The notes under the pieces: model-generated | The model's input: the letters and a program-made list of their open reading frames with translations, nothing else | Databases searched by the model: none | Told to the model about the DNA's origin: nothing | From: Chloroflexota bacterium | GTDB lineage: Bacteria > Chloroflexota > Anaerolineae > Anaerolineales > UBA4823 | DNA length: 64,000 bases | Assembly: GCA_029782365.1 (NCBI GenBank) | Contig: JAKOUW010000233.1 | Location: 41,545 to 105,544 of the forward strand | Reading direction: 5' to 3' | Shown here: positions 34,168 to 43,600 of the stretch, piece after piece | How positions within the stretch are numbered: the stretch's first letter is position 1 | How the letters are laid out: the number at the start of each line of letters is the position of its first letter | Translations under genes and position numbers: made by a program

Positions 34168-34910
34168 CTTTCCTGATCGAAAAGAGCAATATGCGCATTT
34201 CTTGCCTGCTCAATCCCGAAGATGGGCAAGACAGCTTCGTCGTCGAGCGCACTTCTGGCGCGGCGCGCGATGCTCTGCACCCGCTCAGCCGCAGTAAGAT
34301 GACTGACAACCCGGTGGTCTTCAACAGCCGCGGCGACACACGCCTGACCCTGCGCCTGCTCTTCGACGTGACTCTGGCCGGCTCATCCATCCAAACCGTT
34401 GATGTGCGCCACCTGACCAGCCCGATCTGGCAGCTCGCCGAGTATGTGCAGGGTATGGAATCCCGCTCGGAACTGCCGCGGGCGCGCTTCATCTGGGGGC
34501 GCGCCTGGGATATACCCGTGGTGGTCGAATCGGTCGCCGAGCGCTTCGAGCGCTTTACACCCGAGGGCTATCCCCAGCGTTCGTGGATGACCCTGCGCCT
34601 CCTGCGCCTGAGCGACGAACTGCCCGCCGCCGAGCCGCCGCGCCAATTTGCCCCCGCCGATATCCCCGAGACGGCCGATCTCCCGCCCAGCGACCCTGAT
34701 TGGGGTGTGCACGAAGTCATCGGCTCGAGCGCACCGGATCGCAGCGGCGAAGCCCTGTGGCAGATTGCCTTCGAGAATTACGGCGACCCTTCCCTGTGGC
34801 GCCTGCTGGCGCGCGCCAACGATATTGACAACCCCGCCAGCCTGGAGGCCGGCACCTTGTTGAAGATCCCGCCGCTGAGCGTCTTGCGGAGCAGAAAATG
34901 GACGCAGTAA
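34155..34910 (+). CDS. CIS tube-baseplate connector with LysM domain (Pvc7/Afp7-like)
   Basis: 251 residues. The N-terminal part (about 1-160) has the tube-like beta-domain of Afp7-type proteins (FNSRGDTRLTLRLLFDV, then WGRAWDIPVVVESVAERFERFTPEGYP). After a Pro-rich linker a LysM-type repeat at about 190-245 closes the protein (LWQIAFENYGDPSLWRLLARAN, then a GTLLKIPPL ending). It joins the first tube ring to the spike hub. The start overlaps the previous gene and the end overlaps the spike gene by 13 nt. Confidence 0.87.
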   Translation: MERVAFLIEKSNMRISCLLNPEDGQDSFVVERTSGAARDALHPLSRSKMTDNPVVFNSRGDTRLTLRLLFDVTLAGSSIQTVDVRHLTSPIWQLAEYVQGMESRSELPRARFIWGRAWDIPVVVESVAERFERFTPEGYPQRSWMTLRLLRLSDELPAAEPPRQFAPADIPETADLPPSDPDWGVHEVIGSSAPDRSGEALWQIAFENYGDPSLWRLLARANDIDNPASLEAGTLLKIPPLSVLRSRKWTQ

Positions 34911-36388
34911 TCCCCGGCGGCCTGTTCCAGGTGCAGCTCAACCAGGCCCAACTGCCTCTCGAGGCCCTGTCGGACCTGGCCGGCGTGCGCATTCAACAGC
35001 GCCTGTCCCAGCCCAGTCTGTGCGAGCTGTATTTTCACGACACAGCCGAGGTGGGCGGCGCCCTGGCGGGGATTCTCCCCGGCAGCCCGTTCCAGGTTGG
35101 CCCGGTTGGCAGCGTCGAGCCGCTCTTCAGCGGCGAACTGACTGCCATTGAATACATTTATGCCGAAGACGGCGCCCGCTCTGTTTACTTGCGCGGCTAT
35201 GACAGCCTGCACCGCCTGCGCCGTTCAGCGGAAACCCGGCACTTCCCCAATCGCAGTTTACAGCAGGTCATCACGACCACCGCTGGCCAGCACGGCATTC
35301 CGGTTTCGTTTGACCGTTTGTTGAAAGAAATCAATTTCTCCTGGCCGTGTCTGGTCCAGTACAACCAGTCGGATCTGGATTTCCTGGTCGAACAGGCTTA
35401 CAGCCTGGGGGTTTACTTGCAGATGCGCGCCGGCACCCTGGCGGCTTTCACCCTGGAAGGATTGGCCGGCGACCCAATTCCATTGACATACGGCGTCAAC
35501 CTGCACCAGGCCGACCTGGAAATCAACCTGGAACACGGCGCCAACCATGTTTTCGTCACAGGTTGGGATCACCGCTTGGTGCGTGATCTTCACCAGCGGG
35601 CCAGCAAACGCTTGGAAGCTGTCCGCCGCACCGACCGGCCGGGCGGTGAACCGCTTTACCAGCTCCCCGATGTGCACCTGGCGTACCAGATCGTCGTCGA
35701 TGAATCCCATGCGCGTGCCTTGGCCCAGGCAGAGATGGACCGCCGGGCTGCCGGCCTGCGAGTTTTGCGCGGCGTGGCGGATGGCGGCAGCGATTTTTAT
35801 CCCGGCCGCCGGGTGGTGGTGCGTGAGGTGGCGCCAGCTTTAACTGGCGTGTATGTGCTGACCGGGGTCACGCACATTTACGACTCTTCTGGCTATACCG
35901 TGCGCTTCGATACCACCCCGCCCCAGCTCAGACTGCGCCCGCAGTCGACCCTGTTCAGCGTGGGCGCGGTGCTCGATAACCGCGACCCAGACAACCAGGG
36001 ACGGGCGCAGGTTGTCCTGCCCAGCCTGGCGGAAACCGCGCTGTGGCTGCCGGTCGCTCTGCCGGGTGCGGGTGATCAAAAAGGCATGTATTATCGACCC
36101 GAGCCTGGCGACAAAGTGGCTGTGCTGTTGATGAACGATAACCCGGGCCTGGGGATTGTCTTGGGCGGCCTGTACAGCGGCAAGCGGCAACCTGCGGAGT
36201 GGTCCGACCTGATTGATCCAAACGCCAGCACCTACAGCCTTGTCACTCCCGGCCAGCAGCAGCTCCAACTGCGCGACAGTCTGGCGGGCGGCGCCATCCG
36301 CCTGATGGTGGCCGGCGGCGCCTACATTGAATTAAACGGCAGCCATATCACCATTGCCGGCAGCGCCATCGATTTTGAAAAATTATAA
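34898..36388 (+). CDS. CIS spike/hub protein (VgrG-like, gp27-gp5 fusion; Pvc8-like)
   Basis: 496 residues. Residues about 1-340 form the gpD/gp27-like hub (SGELTAIEYIYAEDG, VYLRGYDSLHRLRRS, FDRLLKEINF, then the YQIVVDESHARALAQAEMDRRA helix). Residues about 345-430 are the gp45/OB-fold (GAVLDNRDPDNQGRAQVVLPS, then WLPVALPGAG, YYRPEPGDKVAVL and GIVLGGLYSG). The end is a beta-helix needle (IRLMVAGGAYIELNGSHITIAG). This trimer forms the central hub and puncturing spike. It lies directly before a PAAR-like tip gene, as expected. Confidence 0.93.
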   Translation: MDAVIPGGLFQVQLNQAQLPLEALSDLAGVRIQQRLSQPSLCELYFHDTAEVGGALAGILPGSPFQVGPVGSVEPLFSGELTAIEYIYAEDGARSVYLRGYDSLHRLRRSAETRHFPNRSLQQVITTTAGQHGIPVSFDRLLKEINFSWPCLVQYNQSDLDFLVEQAYSLGVYLQMRAGTLAAFTLEGLAGDPIPLTYGVNLHQADLEINLEHGANHVFVTGWDHRLVRDLHQRASKRLEAVRRTDRPGGEPLYQLPDVHLAYQIVVDESHARALAQAEMDRRAAGLRVLRGVADGGSDFYPGRRVVVREVAPALTGVYVLTGVTHIYDSSGYTVRFDTTPPQLRLRPQSTLFSVGAVLDNRDPDNQGRAQVVLPSLAETALWLPVALPGAGDQKGMYYRPEPGDKVAVLLMNDNPGLGIVLGGLYSGKRQPAEWSDLIDPNASTYSLVTPGQQQLQLRDSLAGGAIRLMVAGGAYIELNGSHITIAGSAIDFEKL

Positions 36389-36400
36389 GGCGAATCACCA

Positions 36401-36742
36401 ATGAAAATTCTCACGATGCGCGCCAAGCTCACCTGCAAGCATGTCACCGGCCTGGTGCGCCAGGATAACATCCAGGATTATGTGCACATCTCCGGCTCGG
36501 CTCTGCTGGTGCAGGGCGACCCGGAGTTCAAACGCATCGACTTTTGTCCCAACATCGGTTTGAATATCAAACCCTGCCTGCTCTCCCTGGTGGTGGAAAA
36601 GGGTTATTCGAGCTTTATTCACATTTCCGGCCGGCCCGTGTGCCTCGACATCCTGGTTGGCCTGACCGACGGCACAGTGCCCGGCACGGTGGAATACCAG
36701 GTGCGCGATCCCGGCCAGCATTTCGTCTCAGCGGTGGCATGA
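36401..36742 (+). CDS. PAAR-like spike-tip protein
   Basis: 113 residues. Position after the spike gene matches Afp10/Pvc10. The sequence shows the paired Cys/His layout of PAAR-like/DUF4280-type tips: Cys12 and His14, Cys49 and Cys59, His74 and Cys81, with VQGDPEFKRIDFCPN and HISGRPVC segments. A zinc-binding sharpened tip for the spike is likely. Ordinary PAAR repeats are not obvious, so the family call rests on Cys spacing and on synteny. Start: ATG 36401; an internal ATG five codons on is possible. Confidence 0.6.
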   Translation: MKILTMRAKLTCKHVTGLVRQDNIQDYVHISGSALLVQGDPEFKRIDFCPNIGLNIKPCLLSLVVEKGYSSFIHISGRPVCLDILVGLTDGTVPGTVEYQVRDPGQHFVSAVA

Positions 36743-36743
36743 C

Positions 36744-37217
36744 ATGGCCGCCTCTGCCAACAAACCGACCCTGGCTTTTCGCTTCGTGCACCCCGACCTG
36801 GACGCCCAACCTGCGCCGTTCGAGTCGGGCGGCCCAGCGCCGGTCAACCACAGCGGCCTGCAGGTAGAGGCGCGCGGCAGTATATCGATGATTGGTGGAG
36901 ATGCGGCGGTGCGCCAGTCGGTGCTCTTACTGCTGTCGACGCGCCCCGGCGAGCGCCTGATGCGCCCGACCTACGGCTGCAATCTCTCCCAACTCATCTT
37001 TGCTCCCAACGACGACACCACCGCCGCCATTGCCGTCCATCATGTGCGCAGCGCCCTGCTGCAGTGGGAGCCGCGCATCGATATCCGCAAGCTGGAAGCC
37101 CGGCGCGATCCCTACCGGCCCGGCCTGCTGGTGATCACGCTCCAATACCAGGTGCGTTCCAGCCAGCAAAAAGAAGAGCTCCATTTGTCCCTTGACCTTG
37201 CAGGAGAAGAAAGCTGA
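36744..37217 (+). CDS. GPW/gp25 baseplate wedge protein
   Basis: 157 residues. The gp25 fold is visible over about 45-150: AVRQSVLLLLSTRPGERLMR then PTYGCNLSQLIFAP, a helix ending LLQWEPRIDI, and a closing VITLQYQVRSSQQ strand. gp25 triggers sheath polymerisation from the baseplate. The ATG follows the PAAR stop by 1 nt, and its TGA overlaps the next ATG. Confidence 0.93.
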   Translation: MAASANKPTLAFRFVHPDLDAQPAPFESGGPAPVNHSGLQVEARGSISMIGGDAAVRQSVLLLLSTRPGERLMRPTYGCNLSQLIFAPNDDTTAAIAVHHVRSALLQWEPRIDIRKLEARRDPYRPGLLVITLQYQVRSSQQKEELHLSLDLAGEES

Positions 37218-40078
37218 TGCCTCTGCCGATCCCCAACCTGGATGACCGCAGTTTTGACCAACTGGTCAGCGCGGCCATCGATTATATCAAGCACGATCTG
37301 AACACCGACTGGAGCGACCTGTCGGCCGGCGACCCGGGGGTGGTGCTGTTAGAAGCCTTCGCTTACCTGACCGAACAGCTCATTTACCGCCTGAACCGCC
37401 TGCCGCGCAAAGTGTACATCGCCTACCTGCGTTTGCTGGGCGTCACCATCATGCCGGCCACCGCGGCGCGCGTCCAGCTCTCTTTTTGGCGCGCCAGCCC
37501 AGGCAGTGAGGATTACGTACTTCCCAGGGGCAGCCTGGTGACGATCGCTGACAGCGGCGGTCAGTCCGAACGGCCGGTCTTTGCCACAATCCAGGAGCTG
37601 ACCATCCCGAAAGACAGCGCCTCGGTGGAAAGCGCGACCCAGGTTCTGGCCTACCACTGCGAGTTGATTGAAGAAGCTCTGGCGGCCAGCAGCGGCAGCC
37701 CTGGGCAGGCTTACACGGTGCGCTGGCCTCCGGTCATCGCCCCAACTGGCCAGGAATTCCTGGATTTGAAAGTGGGCGTGCAGGTGGAGGATGGGGCCAA
37801 TGAGCCCGGCGATTGGCTGGGCGCGGATAAGCGTTATTACCGCCTGTGGCAGGAAGTGGACAACTTCTATGGGCTGACCGCCAGCAGCCAGGTGTACATG
37901 GTCGACCGGCAGGCCGGGTTGATCCAATTTGCGCCGGCCGCCCGCCCGGCCGAAATACCGCTCGGCCTGCTGAGCAAAGAAGACAGCGACGCCTATAAAA
38001 ACCAGCCCTTGGCGGCCGTGCCGCCGGCCGGCAAGGCGATCCGTGTTTGGTATGCACACGGCGGCGGCGAGGCGGGCAATGTGCCCGCGGGCAAGCTCAC
38101 CAGCCTGCTCTCTGTGGCCGGTGGCGGCAGCGCGCCCGCCCTGAATGTCATCAACCGCGAACCGGCGCGCGGCGGTTTCGAGGCCGAAACGCTGGAAAAT
38201 GCCCTGGTGCGCGGTCCGCAGTCGATCTTCGCCCTGCGCCGCACGGTCACCCCGCGTGAATTTGAGGCCGCCGCCCTGAACACGCCAACCGCTTACGCCG
38301 CTCGCGCCCGGGCTATTGCCGCCGCCGACCTGTGGAAACACGCTGTCCCCGGCACGGTGGATCTGGTGCTGGTGCCGCGCCTCAACACCGGCCAGCCAGT
38401 CACCGCCCGCGCCCTGGCCGAGAACCAAGGCCTGGCAAACCTGGACGGCCTCCTGCAAAACCTGGAACTGCGCAGCCCGCTGGGCATCCGCACCCACCTG
38501 CGTTGGGCGCGCTACAAGCGCGTGCGGGTTGCCGCCAACATTTCCTTCAACAGCAACGAAAAGCCCGAGGATTTTCAGTCGCGCATCACCCAACAGCTCA
38601 ACCGCTTGATCTCACCCCTGCCCGGGGATGCTGGCCAGCCCGGCTGGCGTTTTGGCCAGCCGCTGCGGGTCGCCGATATTTACAACGCCATTCTGGCCGC
38701 TGAGACGAGCAGTCATCCGCTGATCACTTCGCTCACCCTGCTGGTGGAGCATGCGCCCGATTCCGAGATTCGCAGCCTGGCCGCCGATTTTTTTCAGCCA
38801 GGCACCTGGTACGCCGCCAGCGGCAGCCGCCTGTTTCGCAGTACCAATGACGGGGCGGGTTGGGAGCTGGTGCTGAATAACCAGCCTGGTTCGGAACAGC
38901 CGGTAATGCGTTTTGGCGACCGCTGGCTGGCGGCTGGCTTCGACCAACCCGAGACAGTCCGCCACGTGCGCCCGAACCCGGCGCGCGCCGGTCTGCTGGC
39001 CGTCACCAGCCAGTACACCACCTCCGGCGGCATCCAATCGCCGCTGTATCTGTCGCTCGACTGCGGCGAGAACTGGTTTCAACTCAGCATCTTTCAAGAC
39101 GCTGAAATCGAAGATATCGCCTGGCTGCAGCGCGCCGACCAACAGGTGCTTCTCCTGGCCACCAGCCGCGGTCTGCTGGAGGCTAACCTGATCTTCGGCG
39201 AGGATGGCCAACCCATCCTGATCGAGGCCAAAACCGTCCCCGTAGAGGCTGATCGACCCGACCTTCCGGTGTATGCCGTCACCGTTCTGCGCGGCAGTTG
39301 GGGCAGCCGGCGTGTGGCGGTGGCCCTGCGCAGCCGCGGGGGGGTCTATCTGTCGGCTGGCAGCAACCTGAAAAAGAAAGAGCAGGTTAGCGCCGAGAGC
39401 AGTTTCAGCCTGTTGGGGCTGCGCGGCGAAGACGTGCGCCACCTCAACGTTCAGTCAGCCGACGATCGCCTGTACCTGTGGGCTGGGGCGATGGCGCTGG
39501 CGGATTACGGCAAAGGCGCCTACCGCTGGCAGTTCGACCAGGAGACCACCCAGTTGGACAACGGAAAATGGATCAGCAGCCAGTGGACGGGCGGGAGCTG
39601 CCTGGCGCTGGCCTTTGAAGGTCAGCGCGTTTTTGCAGTCTCGGCCTGGGGCGGCATGCTGTTGGCTGACCTCAACCCCGCTGGAACCGACGACCTGCCG
39701 GTCTGGCAAATCTTCGCCAATGAGGAGCTGCCCCACCGTCCAGTCCAATTGGAGGAAGCCCAGGAGCCAGACCCCAGTCTTCCACAGCAAGATGAAGCCA
39801 AAGCTCGCCGCGGGCTGTTTAAGCCGATCTATGCCGTTGCCACCAACGCCAGCGCCGGCCAGCGCCTGCGCCCGCTGGTGCTGCTGGGAGCCAGCGACGG
39901 CGTTTACGGCAGCCTGGACCTTGGAGTGACATTCAACAACCTGGCGCGCCGCAGGCTGAACAACCTGCGCGATGCCGTTACCCTGCCGCCCGACTGGTTG
40001 TTTCTTTCCAGCAATCACCTTGTGACGGCCACTTACGATTCGAGCTTGGGGCGCCAGTCCGATACAGGCGAGGTTTAG
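37217..40078 (+). CDS. Baseplate J-like wedge protein fused to a BNR-type beta-propeller
   Basis: 953 residues, start in TGATG overlap with gp25. Residues about 1-510 are a gpJ/gp6-like wedge (Pvc11 position): LIYRLNRLPRKVYIAYLRLLG near the N-terminus, a middle domain with VYMVDRQAGLIQFA, and a RRTVTPREFEAAALNTPTA segment typical of baseplate J. From about 525 the protein changes to a propeller with BNR/sortilin-like Asp-box blades: LFRSTNDGAGWE, LYLSLDCGENWF, VYGSLDLGVTFN. Such propellers bind glycans or proteins. I know no standard Afp/Pvc11 with this addition. It could project from the baseplate rim as a receptor- or anchor-binding device. Confidence 0.85.
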   Translation: MPLPIPNLDDRSFDQLVSAAIDYIKHDLNTDWSDLSAGDPGVVLLEAFAYLTEQLIYRLNRLPRKVYIAYLRLLGVTIMPATAARVQLSFWRASPGSEDYVLPRGSLVTIADSGGQSERPVFATIQELTIPKDSASVESATQVLAYHCELIEEALAASSGSPGQAYTVRWPPVIAPTGQEFLDLKVGVQVEDGANEPGDWLGADKRYYRLWQEVDNFYGLTASSQVYMVDRQAGLIQFAPAARPAEIPLGLLSKEDSDAYKNQPLAAVPPAGKAIRVWYAHGGGEAGNVPAGKLTSLLSVAGGGSAPALNVINREPARGGFEAETLENALVRGPQSIFALRRTVTPREFEAAALNTPTAYAARARAIAAADLWKHAVPGTVDLVLVPRLNTGQPVTARALAENQGLANLDGLLQNLELRSPLGIRTHLRWARYKRVRVAANISFNSNEKPEDFQSRITQQLNRLISPLPGDAGQPGWRFGQPLRVADIYNAILAAETSSHPLITSLTLLVEHAPDSEIRSLAADFFQPGTWYAASGSRLFRSTNDGAGWELVLNNQPGSEQPVMRFGDRWLAAGFDQPETVRHVRPNPARAGLLAVTSQYTTSGGIQSPLYLSLDCGENWFQLSIFQDAEIEDIAWLQRADQQVLLLATSRGLLEANLIFGEDGQPILIEAKTVPVEADRPDLPVYAVTVLRGSWGSRRVAVALRSRGGVYLSAGSNLKKKEQVSAESSFSLLGLRGEDVRHLNVQSADDRLYLWAGAMALADYGKGAYRWQFDQETTQLDNGKWISSQWTGGSCLALAFEGQRVFAVSAWGGMLLADLNPAGTDDLPVWQIFANEELPHRPVQLEEAQEPDPSLPQQDEAKARRGLFKPIYAVATNASAGQRLRPLVLLGASDGVYGSLDLGVTFNNLARRRLNNLRDAVTLPPDWLFLSSNHLVTATYDSSLGRQSDTGEV

Positions 40079-40083
40079 CGGCA

Positions 40084-40635
40084 ATGGATAAAGAGCAAAT
40101 CTCCCGCTTACTGCCGGAAATTTTCCAGGCCACCCGCCAGGCCCAGCCAGATGTGCTCGGCGCCTTCCTGGGCGTCATGCAGAATCTGCAGACTGGCGAC
40201 GAAGCGGTGTTGGAAAACCTGGACCGCTATTTCGACCCCCGCCAGACGCTGGATGCCTGGCTGCCGTTCTTATCGAGCTGGGTGGACCTGGATCGTTTCC
40301 TGGATGAAAAAGGTCAATTCCCTTTCGGCCCGGCCCGCCTGCGCCTGCTGATCCTGGCCGCTCTGCGTCTTTCGCAAGAGCGCGGCACGCGCCGCGGCCT
40401 GTGCGCCTTCCTGGAAGCCGCCACCGGTTTACAGGGTTTCCAGGTACAGGATGATCCCCGGCGGCCGTACCATATTCTTGTGAACAGCCCGGCGCCCAGC
40501 AAGGCATATTTGGAAGGCTTTTCAATGAGCCTGGACCAGTACAAGGCCTGCCTGAACCATTTGATTCATGCGGAAAAACCTGCTTATGTCACCTGCGAGC
40601 TGCATCTGCTAGAGGATAGCGAGAAGAAATCATGA
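40084..40635 (+). CDS. Phage tail protein I-like baseplate protein (Pvc12-like)
   Basis: 183 residues, 5 nt after the wedge gene. It follows P2 gpI/Afp12-like pattern: LLPEIFQATRQ, LDRYFDPRQTLDAWLPFLSSW, RLRLLILAALRLSQERGTRRGL, then a C-terminal beta-part with PAYVTCELHLLE. It completes the wedge of the baseplate. Its stop overlaps the start of the 1978-residue gene by 4 nt (ATGA), so that gene is translationally coupled to the baseplate set. Confidence 0.85.
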   Translation: MDKEQISRLLPEIFQATRQAQPDVLGAFLGVMQNLQTGDEAVLENLDRYFDPRQTLDAWLPFLSSWVDLDRFLDEKGQFPFGPARLRLLILAALRLSQERGTRRGLCAFLEAATGLQGFQVQDDPRRPYHILVNSPAPSKAYLEGFSMSLDQYKACLNHLIHAEKPAYVTCELHLLEDSEKKS

Positions 40636-43600
40636 CCGGAACCGAATCTGAATTCAAGTTTATTTTGATCCCTGAGCCGCGCCAGGCCCAGGTCAACCTC
40701 TCCCAGGGCAACTTCGTGGATATCACCATCACAGCCCAGAACCGCAGCGGCCGCCCGGTGCGCGTGCAGGCTATCACCGCGCCGTTGGGCATGACCTCGG
40801 CCATCGAGATTGAGCCACTGCCGGTGGAAATATGGGAAAATTGGCTGCAGATTCGTTCCGACCAGCCGGAGTGGGAATTTGCCGCCAATGGTGTGCGCCA
40901 GTACACCGTGCGCATCAGCCTGCCCAGCGACGCGCGCCAGGGCGTATACCGTTTCCGCCTGATGATCAGCGGGGTGGAAAACCCCGATGAAGAGTTCGCC
41001 GAGAGCGACCCGATCACCTTCACCGTGGTCGGGCCAGAGGTGAATATCCAGCCGTTCGTGATCAGCGCGGCAGTCATCCTGGCGCTCATCATTTTGGGGG
41101 TGATCGCCGCCGCCCTGCTCATCCGGCCGCGCCCCAGTTTGAAGACCGAACTGCAGGCGCCGCCCGGCGCTGTGCAGGGCCAGCCAGCGGCGTACACCTT
41201 GAAGATCCAAAACACCGGCCAACAGCCGGCCGAGAACGTGACCGCCGACTACCGCCTGCCCGATTCGGTCGCCGCCGCCAACGCCTTTGTGCGCGGCGAA
41301 ACCGTCCGTCACTGCGATGCCTCCGCCCGCCTGATCCACTGCGACCTGGGCGTTTTGGCCGCCAACGGCCAGGTGGAGGTCTCTTTCCAGGCCATCCCCG
41401 GGCCAAAAGCGCAGAGCCTTTCCAACACCCGGGTGATGACCGTGACCGCTCAAATGTCTGGCGCCACCTCCGTGATGCCGGTCAAGCCTGTGAACACCCA
41501 GCAGAGCACGCCTGTCTCTGCGGCGCCGGGGCCGTTTGTGGTCGCGCTGAATGCCTCCACGCTGACGCCTGTCTTTGAAGAGGATTACACCTACCAGGTG
41601 CTGGCCTGGAGCGCCATCACCACCTCCCAACAGATGAGCTTCACCTTCCGCCTGCCCGTGGGCATGCGCTACGTCAACCCCTTGCCAGCCCAATGCAGCC
41701 ACGTGCGCGAGGATTACTTTACCCTGGAATGCGCCACCCCGCTGAGTCCGGCCGCCAGGAACGAAGATATCACCACCATCAATCTGCGCGCCAGCGCCAC
41801 GGCAGCCGGAGCTGCCAGCGCCAGCCTGCAGGCCGAAACTAACCTCAGCCGTGTGGGCGGTCAGCCCGCGGCTCGCACCCTGCAAACGCAGGTGGTCAAC
41901 ACCGCCCTGTTTTTTGACGGTGTGCAGGCCTGGGCGCAGCTCGGTTACAGCAAAGCGCCCAAAACGTTCACCGTCGAGATGTGGGTGCATCCTTACTCCA
42001 GCGACGACGGCCAGAGCTTCATCGGTTTGCACCGCGAGGAGCCCGAGGCGGTGCGCAATTTGTTCCTCGCCGGTTACTGGTCGGGCAGCCTGCAGGTGAA
42101 TGTCAACGGCGAATATCACAACCTGGAGACGCCCAAGCGCACCGACCGCTACCACCTGGCGGTGGTGGTGCAGGCGATCAACCCGAACCAATCCAAGGTC
42201 ACCGTGTACGTCAACGGCGTGGAACAGGATTGGCAGGAGCCCGAAGATCCCTCAGTGTGCGACCGCTGTAAGATTTTCGACAGTGTGATGCCCGGCGGCG
42301 ATAACCCCCTGCCCTGGGTGATCGGCCAGGATTGGGACATGGGCAGCCAGGGTAAGAAAACCAGCGATTTTCTGCACGGCACGCTGGCTGAAGTGCAGAT
42401 CTGGGAAGCGGCGCGCTCCAAAGACCAGATACAGGAGAGCTTCCAGGTGCGCCCGCAGGGCAACGAGCCCGGCCTGGCCGCCTATTACCGCCTGGAGCCG
42501 CTCACTCCCGACAGTGACACGCTGGTCAGCCGGGTGGCCTCGGCGCCGGCCGGCAAAAGCATGGGGGCGAAGTGGACTGAAGCCGAGCCGCTGTACGGCA
42601 CCGCCCTGCGCTTCAACGGCATCAGCGATTCCCTGGCTGTGCCTGGCCTGCAACTGCAAAACATGCAGGCGGATGCCAACGGGCAGGTGGAAGTCACCAT
42701 GGCGGGTTGGATGATGGTGGACGCCATCCCCTCCCAGCAGGAGTGGGTGCTGGGCAGCACCGTGCCCACGGTCGGCACCCTGGGCCTGGCGGCCGGCGCC
42801 AGCCCGGAGACGATCGCCTTCGAAACGCCGTCTGCCACCGATCAGGCGGAGCTGGCCGCCTCCCGCAGTGAACTGCTGGCCGCCCAGCAAGCCGCTATCG
42901 ACCTGGGCGTGGATACCACCCAGATCAGCGCCAGCCGCTACAATGCCCGCCAGCGCCTGATCCTGGCCCTGTATTACCTGGTCAACGATTCGACTGCCAC
43001 CGCCTCCCCCGATATCGCCGCCATCACCAATTTGCTCAAATTTCCGGTCACCCTGCAAAGCGTCGAAGCGACCACGGCTGAGCTGGGCAGCCTGAGCAAG
43101 GCGGCGGGTGTGACGCAGGATATTTCGACAACCGTGTCTGCTCTGCAGACCAACCTGGCGCACATCAACCAGTACACCCTTGAACTGAACAGCCTGGGCA
43201 GCCCGCAGGCAGGGGCAGCAGCCACCACTGCGGTGGCCGCACCCGGGGCGACCGCCCCGCTCACGTCCGCCGAACAGGGCGCCGCCCTGCTCAAATCGCT
43301 GTTGGAAAACGCCCAGAAAGAGCTGAAGAAGCTGGATGACGCGGCCAATTCCGGCTCCCTGTCTCCGGCGGAAGTGAATTCGCCCAACGCCGGCACGATC
43401 GCGCCAGCGCGTTTGGATGAATACCGCCAGACGATCGCGCCCATCTCCAGCCAGATCCAGAGCCTGCTGACTGTCCTTTTAGCCAACCAGGCCCCCAACC
43501 AGCCAGATTTGCAGGCCGCCTCGCAGAAGGTTGGCGCCTTCCAGACATCCCTGTTGGGCCGCGAGCAGGCGCTGCGCGCTGAGCTGGCCAATTTGAACAT

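Noticed and set aside
30852..40635. Reading the cluster as a myophage-like prophage
   Set aside because: No capsid, portal, terminase, integrase or lysis genes, while DUF4255 and LysM connector genes typical of CIS are present.
30852..40635. Reading the cluster as a type VI secretion system
   Set aside because: No TssJ/L/M membrane complex, no split TssB/TssC sheath, no ClpV. Single-chain sheath and gp19-type tube fit the eCIS class.
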